Assembly (NCBI GenBank): GCA_900752815.1
Contig: CAADWS010000198.1
Location: 1-11,170 of the forward strand
Source: Bacteroidaceae bacterium
Lineage (GTDB): Bacteria > Bacteroidota > Bacteroidia > Bacteroidales > Bacteroidaceae
Direction of reading: 5' to 3'
Length of the DNA stretch: 11,170 nucleotides
The position numbers were made by a program, and so were the translations under genes. Shown here one piece after another: positions 6,772 to 11,170 of the stretch. The notes beneath the pieces are model-generated. The model did not search any database, had not been told where the DNA came from, and saw only the letters and a list, made by a program, of their open reading frames with translations. The first letter of the stretch is position 1, and every line of letters starts with the position of its first letter.

Positions 6772-7353
6772 ATGGAGCATAGTGAGGACAGAGACGAACA
6801 GGAACTGGTCGGGCTCGTTCGGCAAAGGAATTCTGCAGCGATGAGGGCATTATATAATCGTTATGTGGAAGGTCTTACGGCCGTATGTTCTCATTATGTC
6901 GTTTGCGATGATGATATCAAGGATGTGCTTCAGGACAGTTTCCTGAAAATATTTACCTCCATCGGTACGTTTGAATACCGTGGTCCCGGTTCGCTCAGAG
7001 CGTGGATGAACAGAATTGTCGTCAATGAGTCTTTGAAGTTTCTGAAGCGCAGCGGCGAAATGAGCCGGGTTATTTGCGACGGCGACCTGCCCGATGTCGC
7101 GGACGAGGAAGAACCGGATGTGGAAGCGGTTCCTGCTTCTGCCATTTCGGAAATGATATGCCAGCTGCCGGCGGGCTACCGCACGGTTTTCAATCTGTAT
7201 GTATTTGAAAAGAAAAGCCATAAGGAAATAGCCGGTCTCTTGAATATCAGCGAAAGCACGTCGGCATCACAATATCATCGGGCCAAGAGCATATTAGCAA
7301 GGAAAATCAACGCATACAAATCCATGAGCCATGAAGGAAAAATGGGTCAATGA
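6772..7353 (+). CDS. ECF-type RNA polymerase sigma factor
   Basis: This 193-residue cytoplasmic protein is a group IV (ECF) sigma factor. Region 2 spans about residues 24-92, with ALYNRYVEGL, the acidic DDDIKDVLQDSFLKIF helix (core binding and -10 recognition) and SLRAWMNRIVVNESLKFLKR. A variable acidic linker (about 104-122) precedes region 4 (about 124-178), which carries LPAGYRTVFNLYV and the helix-turn-helix SHKEIAGLLNISESTSASQY for -35 recognition. ATG 6772 is preferred; a TTG nine bases upstream is in frame but less likely. Its last 23 bases overlap the start of the next gene, which indicates translational coupling and a direct partnership. The C-terminal tail beyond about 180 is short and uncharacteristic. 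Target genes cannot be read from the sequence, though autoregulation of this cluster is common for such sigma factors. Confidence 0.93.
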   Translation: MEHSEDRDEQELVGLVRQRNSAAMRALYNRYVEGLTAVCSHYVVCDDDIKDVLQDSFLKIFTSIGTFEYRGPGSLRAWMNRIVVNESLKFLKRSGEMSRVICDGDLPDVADEEEPDVEAVPASAISEMICQLPAGYRTVFNLYVFEKKSHKEIAGLLNISESTSASQYHRAKSILARKINAYKSMSHEGKMGQ

Positions 7354-8629
7354 CATAGAAAGGAAACTGGCAGACTACCGGAAGCCTGCTCCGCAAGGAT
7401 TATGGGAAGACATTGAGAAGGCGATGGCCAAGGAAAAGAAAACCATGCCGCTCTCCCGGAAAATCAATTTGTGGACGGCGGCCTTCAGCGGGGTGGCAGC
7501 CTTGCTCGCGGTGGTCCTGCTGGTGGGCGGTACGTCGCCGTCGGCCGGCACGTCGCCTTCCTTGTCGTCCCAGTCAGCTCCGATGGCTTCAGCCGATGCG
7601 GGAGGGGCTCGTCCCTCTGTTCAGTTGCAGCAGGTGGCCGGTGGTGAAAAACCGGAGAAGAGAGTGCTTGCATACGCCGGCCGGCGTTCTGCCGTGCAGC
7701 AGGGGGCTGCCTCCCGCCCGTCGGTTTCCCGTCCCTCTGCAGATGTACCCCGGCAGCCATCCTCCGGCACACCGCTTTCGCCGTCATCCCCGCGCGACGC
7801 GTCTTCACCGGCGAAGAAGGAACCGGCGGAAGTCCGCCCGGAACACCGGCAGCCCGATGCGGGCCACACTGTGTCTCCGGCCGGCAGGGAGCCAAGGCAG
7901 GATATGCTGGCCGATGCCTATATCCGTCCGGCGAAGAAAAGAAAGCTGCGGATGACTCTTTCGGCTACCAATCTGTTGCAGTCGAGCAGCAGATATGGCG
8001 GATATGGCGCGCTGATTGCCGGCGCGACGCCGCCGCTGGCCTCGACGGGACATGATGCCGGCCAGAACGAGCTGATGAAGGTGATTCTGCTGGAAAACCA
8101 GGGCAAGGAAATCTATACGAAGAAGAAGCACAGGTTGCCCGTGAGGGTGGGAATGTCGCTGCAATATCCTCTTTCCGACCGCCTGGACATAGAAAGCGGA
8201 CTGACCTACAGTTACCATTCGTCGCAGCTGACTTCGGGCAGTGAAATCCACCGTTACGAAATGGACCAGTCGTTGCAGTTTATCGGCATCCCGCTGAATC
8301 TGAATTTCAGTATGTGGGAAAATGAACGCTTCGGCCTGTATCTGTCGGGCGGCGGCATGATGGAGATGTGCGTCGCCGGAAAATCGGACATAGACTATAT
8401 TGTCGACAATGAACTGGCATTAACCAAACACAAAAACATTAGAGTAAAGCCTTTGCAGTTTTCTGTCAATGCCTCGGCGGGCTTCCAGGTGAATCTGATT
8501 CCGCAATTGGGCGTTTATCTGGAGCCGGGCGTCAGCTATTATTTTGACAACGGAAGTGCTGTGGAGACGATATACAAGGACAAGCCTTTGAACTTTAATT
8601 TGAAAATGGGATTGAGGTATACTTTCTGA
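7331..8629 (+). CDS. Anti-sigma-like N-terminus, TM helix and outer-membrane beta-barrel in one protein
   Basis: This 432-residue protein overlaps the sigma gene by 23 bases. Residues 1-44 are charged and carry the pattern W-x3-I-x2-KL-x-DY-x3-AP-x-GLWEDIE, seen in Bacteroidota proteins encoded beside ECF sigma genes and thought to bind the sigma factor. Residues about 46-67 form one transmembrane helix. About 68-200 is a Pro/Ser/Ala-rich, probably disordered linker with many SP and RP pairs. About 205-432 is a small outer-membrane beta-barrel (OMP_b-brl type) with alternating strands such as LPVRVGMSLQYPL and FGLYLSGGGMM, ending LRYTF with the terminal aromatic Phe expected of a BAM signal. 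There is no cleavable signal peptide, so the TM helix would remain as an anchor. If so, one chain spans both membranes. Anti-sigma function is inferred from position and the N-terminal pattern. Confidence 0.8.
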   Translation: MKEKWVNDIERKLADYRKPAPQGLWEDIEKAMAKEKKTMPLSRKINLWTAAFSGVAALLAVVLLVGGTSPSAGTSPSLSSQSAPMASADAGGARPSVQLQQVAGGEKPEKRVLAYAGRRSAVQQGAASRPSVSRPSADVPRQPSSGTPLSPSSPRDASSPAKKEPAEVRPEHRQPDAGHTVSPAGREPRQDMLADAYIRPAKKRKLRMTLSATNLLQSSSRYGGYGALIAGATPPLASTGHDAGQNELMKVILLENQGKEIYTKKKHRLPVRVGMSLQYPLSDRLDIESGLTYSYHSSQLTSGSEIHRYEMDQSLQFIGIPLNLNFSMWENERFGLYLSGGGMMEMCVAGKSDIDYIVDNELALTKHKNIRVKPLQFSVNASAGFQVNLIPQLGVYLEPGVSYYFDNGSAVETIYKDKPLNFNLKMGLRYTF

Positions 8630-8713
8630 TATCATTCTGTTTTCCCGTGCGGCATTCTGCTGTCTGCCGGCGGAGAGCGTTCTTTTCAGGAAGACGGCCA
8701 GCCCATGGGGAGG

Positions 8714-8761
8714 AGTCCGCCGGAGAACCGTGTGAATCGGTTGCCGGCGGACTTTCTGTCT
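8714..8761 (+). terminator. Rho-independent terminator after the sigma cluster
   Basis: Arms AGTCCGCCG and CGGCGGACT, extended by AACCG and CGGTT across a small internal loop, surround a 7-base loop. TTTCTGTCT follows directly. The stem starts 85 bases after the barrel gene's stop and would end the transcript of the lipoprotein, sigma and barrel genes before the GH97 promoter. Confidence 0.75.
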
Positions 8762-8789
8762 GGCGGATACCCGAAAATCGGACATTCTC

Positions 8790-8821
8790 TTTCCGGCAGT
8801 GGAAAATAATTCGTACTTTCG
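8790..8821 (+). promoter_or_regulatory. Probable promoter of the GH97 gene
   Basis: TTTC (8790-8793), a 20-base spacer and TACTTTCG (8814-8821) match the Bacteroidota promoter pattern with one deviation in each box. It lies just after the terminator at 8714-8761 and about 105 bases before the GH97 start. Confidence 0.45.
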
Positions 8822-8903
8822 TGCAGGTGTTTCTCGCCGGCTGAGGGTCTGCACCGGAACGGGGCGGACGGCTGATGGCCGGCGGGCGCAGCCCGCCTGT
8901 CCG
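8821..8903 (+). promoter_or_regulatory. Structured 5' leader of the GH97 gene
   Basis: Two foldbacks fill the predicted leader. GTGCAG (8821-8826) pairs with CTGCAC (8849-8854). CGGAC (8865-8869) pairs with GTCCG (8899-8903), enclosing a perfect GGCGGGC-GCA-GCCCGCC hairpin (8881-8897). No known riboswitch class is recognised; it may affect mRNA stability or translation. Confidence 0.4.
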
Positions 8904-8926
8904 GATTATCCATTTCCATTATCAAT

Positions 8927-10912
8927 ATGAAAAACAAATTTTGTCTGTTTCTTTTTTTGTTCCTGACCGTTTCAGCCTATGCGCAGAAACAGTTTGAGGT
9001 AACCTCGCCCGACGGCCGGCTGACGGCCCGTGTATCGGTGGGCGACAGTCTGACTTACAGCATTGCGCTCAATGATGAACTGATTCTGCAGCCCTCGGCG
9101 ATTTCGGCGGAGCTGGACAACGGGAAGGTGTGGGGCCGGAATCTCCGCCTTTCGAAGAAGTCGGTGCGTTCCTGCGATGCCCTTGTGCCGGCGCCCTTCT
9201 ATCGGGCCAAGGAACTCCGCGACCATTACAACGAGCTGACGCTGCGCTTCAAGGGCGACTACAGCGTGGTGTTCCGTGCCTATGACGACGGCATTGCCTA
9301 TCGCCTGGTCAGCCACGACAAGAAGCCTTTCCGCATTATGCGTGAACAGGTGGAATACCGTTTTGCCGGCGACCCTGTGGCCACGGTGCCCTATGTCAAC
9401 CGCGGCAAGGACGGCGACTACAACGCGCAGTTCCACAATTCGTTTGAGAACGAATACGTAACGGCCCCGATTTCCAGCCTCAACCGGCAGCGGCTGATGT
9501 TCCTGCCGCTGGTGGTGCAGGCCACCGCGAATGTCAAGGTGTGCATCACCGAGACCGACCTCTACGATTATCCCGGCCTTTATCTCACCCCCGGCGGCAA
9601 GGGGCAGCTCACGGGTGTGCAGGCCTGCTATCCCAAGAAACTGGAGCAGGGCGGGCACAACCGGTTGCAGATGCTCGTGCGCGACCGTGAGGACTACATC
9701 GCCCGTGTCGGGGGAGCGCGCTGTTTCCCCTGGCGTGTGGCCGTTGTGGCGGAAGAGGACCGCACGCTGGCCGCTTCCAACCTGAGCTACCTGCTGGCCG
9801 AGCCCTCCCGCCTGGAGGACCTTTCGTGGATTAAGCCGGGAAAGGTGGCCTGGGACTGGTGGAACGACTGGAACCTCGACGGGGTGGATTTCCTGACGGG
9901 CGTGAACAATGATACCTACAAGGCTTATATCGATTTTGCCGCGGAAAACGGCATTGAGTATGTCATTCTCGACGAAGGCTGGGCCGTCAATCTGAAGGCC
10001 GACCTCATGCAGGTGGTCGACGACATCGACCTCAAGGAGCTCGTCCGCTACGGCGAGGAGCGCAACGTCGGCATCATTCTCTGGGCCGGCTATTATGCCT
10101 TTGAGCGCGACATGGAGAACGTGTGCCGCCATTATTCGCAGATGGGGATAAAGGGGTTCAAGGTCGACTTTATGGACCGCGACGACCAGCTGATGACAGA
10201 CTTCAACCGCCGTGCGGCCGCCATGTGCGCAAAGTATCACCTCATTCTCGACCTCCACGGCACGCACAAGCCTGCCGGACTGCACCGCACCTATCCGAAT
10301 GTGCTCAACTTCGAGGGAGTTTTCGGACTGGAGCAGATGAAATGGTCGCAGGAGGCCAATCAGGTGAAATACGACGTGATGATTCCCTTCATACGCCAGT
10401 TGGCCGGTCCCATGGACTATACGCAGGGCGCCATGCGCAACGCCACCCGCAGCAACTATCACGCCTGCTACAACGAGCCCATGAGCCAGGGCACGCGCTG
10501 CCGTCAGCTGGCCCTCTACGTGGTGCTTGACTCGCCTTTCAACATGATGTGCGACACTCCGGGCAACTACCGCCGCAACCAGGACTGCACCGACTTCATT
10601 GCCGGCATTCCCACCGTGTGGGACGAAACGCGCATCCTCGACGGAAAGATGGGCGAATACATCGTCACCGCCCGCCGCAAGGGCGACCGCTGGTATGTGG
10701 GCGGACTGACCGACTGGACTCCGCGCGACATCGAGGTGGACCTTTCCTTCATCCGCTCTTCCGGCATCAGCGGCGTGCTCTTTTCCGACGGCGTCAATGC
10801 CCACCGCACCGCGCGCGACTATCGCCGCCAGGAAGTGACCCTTGGCTCCGACGGCAAACTGAAGGTGCATCTGGCCCCCGGCGGCGGCTTCACTTTCCAT
10901 ACGGCGGACTAA
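8927..10912 (+). CDS. Secreted GH97 glycosidase, probable retaining alpha-galactosidase
   Basis: This 661-residue enzyme is a glycoside hydrolase family 97 member exported by a signal peptide (1-19, ending SAYA, mature Gln20). It has an N-terminal beta-super-sandwich (about 22-285), a TIM barrel (about 300-565, opening KVAWDWWNDWNLDG, then YVILDEGW) and a C-terminal beta-sandwich. GH97 splits into inverting alpha-glucosidases (SusB type) and retaining enzymes. Here GFKVDFMDRDDQ places Asp414 and FGLEQMKW places Glu469 almost exactly where the retaining alpha-galactosidase BT1871 of B. thetaiotaomicron, as I recall it, has its nucleophile (Asp415) and acid/base (Glu470). Total length is also nearly equal. 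A retaining alpha-galactosidase is therefore the best call; another retaining GH97 specificity is possible. The gene appears monocistronic, with its own promoter and a strong terminator. Confidence 0.92.
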   Translation: MKNKFCLFLFLFLTVSAYAQKQFEVTSPDGRLTARVSVGDSLTYSIALNDELILQPSAISAELDNGKVWGRNLRLSKKSVRSCDALVPAPFYRAKELRDHYNELTLRFKGDYSVVFRAYDDGIAYRLVSHDKKPFRIMREQVEYRFAGDPVATVPYVNRGKDGDYNAQFHNSFENEYVTAPISSLNRQRLMFLPLVVQATANVKVCITETDLYDYPGLYLTPGGKGQLTGVQACYPKKLEQGGHNRLQMLVRDREDYIARVGGARCFPWRVAVVAEEDRTLAASNLSYLLAEPSRLEDLSWIKPGKVAWDWWNDWNLDGVDFLTGVNNDTYKAYIDFAAENGIEYVILDEGWAVNLKADLMQVVDDIDLKELVRYGEERNVGIILWAGYYAFERDMENVCRHYSQMGIKGFKVDFMDRDDQLMTDFNRRAAAMCAKYHLILDLHGTHKPAGLHRTYPNVLNFEGVFGLEQMKWSQEANQVKYDVMIPFIRQLAGPMDYTQGAMRNATRSNYHACYNEPMSQGTRCRQLALYVVLDSPFNMMCDTPGNYRRNQDCTDFIAGIPTVWDETRILDGKMGEYIVTARRKGDRWYVGGLTDWTPRDIEVDLSFIRSSGISGVLFSDGVNAHRTARDYRRQEVTLGSDGKLKVHLAPGGGFTFHTAD

Positions 10913-10949
10913 CCGCTTCCCTCGCACAGACGGACAGTGCGACATCAGT

Positions 10950-11001
10950 AAGAGAAAATCCTGCACGGGGGCCGGATGCCCGCTGTGCAGGATTTTCTCT
11001 T
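10950..11001 (+). terminator. Strong intrinsic terminator after the GH97 gene
   Basis: AAGAGAAAATCCTGCAC (10950-10966) and its perfect 17-base complement (10985-11001) enclose an 18-base loop that itself contains GGGC/GCCC. The right arm ends in a T-rich run and the left arm is A-rich, so it could terminate transcription from either side. It begins 37 bases after the GH97 stop. Confidence 0.88.
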
Positions 11002-11107
11002 TTCCCGGAGTCAGCCGGTGAGGTGGTGTGCTACAGATAACGTGGGTGCGGTATAATGATTCACCCCAAAAGAGGCTTGTATGCTGTTGCCGCATCACGG
11101 TTTCACA

Positions 11108-11160
11108 ATCCTACTGACAGAAAATTCTAAAGTACTGATAGAAATTTCTGTCAGTACTTT
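11108..11160. repeat. 21-bp repeat family, partial copy plus 32-base palindrome
   Basis: A degenerate unit (11108-11128) precedes a unit beginning AAAGTACTGATAG (11129-11149). This overlaps an inverted unit read on the minus strand (11140-11160). Positions 11129-11160 form a 32-base palindrome with one mismatch, which would be a G-U pair in RNA. The units belong to the same family as the tandem array at 97-201, so related repeats lie at both ends of the window. No gene is visible between the GH97 terminator and the window end. Confidence 0.82.
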
Positions 11161-11170
11161 AGTTTTTACG

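Noticed and set aside
7413..7955. A 180-codon alternative-frame protein inside the barrel gene
   Set aside because: It is an Arg/Pro-rich out-of-frame reading of the GC-rich linker region, with no initiation context.
8972..11098. A 708-codon open frame on the minus strand opposite the GH97 gene
   Set aside because: Long antisense frames arise from the GC-rich codon pattern of the real gene. The translation has no recognisable domain, and the plus-strand GH97 has clear motifs.

Overview
The window looks like chromosomal DNA from a gut-type Bacteroidales bacterium. Three things point there. Promoters match the Bacteroidota TTG/TTTG-N~20-TAnnTTTG pattern, without Shine-Dalgarno sites and with A-rich stretches before starts. 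One gene encodes a lipoprotein with an acidic surface-export-like signal after its lipobox Cys, and an ECF sigma gene overlaps a gene for a TM-plus-beta-barrel protein. The secreted glycosidases also fit host-glycan foraging. Coding DNA is GC-rich, so a high-GC member is likely; I cannot name the genus. The first ~200 bases are clearly AT-rich compared with the rest.

Layout. Positions 1-283 hold no gene: possible IS21-like terminal repeats (27-80), five tandem 21-bp units (97-201) and a GC-rich foldback (212-276) downstream of mntP. mntP (284-859, minus) encodes a manganese exporter. A 620-base divergent intergenic region (860-1479) holds the mntP promoter, a duplicated 31-bp promoter-like element and a long leader for the next gene. 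Everything after that is on the plus strand: a secreted GH89 alpha-N-acetylglucosaminidase (1480-3642), a secreted right-handed beta-helix protein, probably a carbohydrate-active enzyme (3814-5958), a three-gene cluster (6177-8629), and a secreted GH97 enzyme with the retaining alpha-galactosidase active site (8927-10912). A strong terminator hairpin follows, and the window ends in a palindrome built from the same 21-bp repeat seen at its start.

How the genes work together. GH89, the beta-helix protein and GH97 all have export signals and look suited to stepwise trimming of glycans with alpha-linked GlcNAc and galactose caps, such as mucin O-glycans or heparan-type chains (inference). No SusC/SusD pair is present, so this is not a classical complete PUL within the window.

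The cluster at 6177-8629 is the most interesting part. It encodes a surface-type lipoprotein with two Ig-like repeats, an ECF sigma factor, and a protein with an anti-sigma-like cytoplasmic N-terminus, one TM helix, a long Pro/Ser-rich periplasmic linker and a C-terminal outer-membrane beta-barrel. This suggests a compact envelope-spanning signalling unit in which one polypeptide could link the outer membrane directly to the cytoplasmic sigma factor. That mechanism is a hypothesis from domain layout only.
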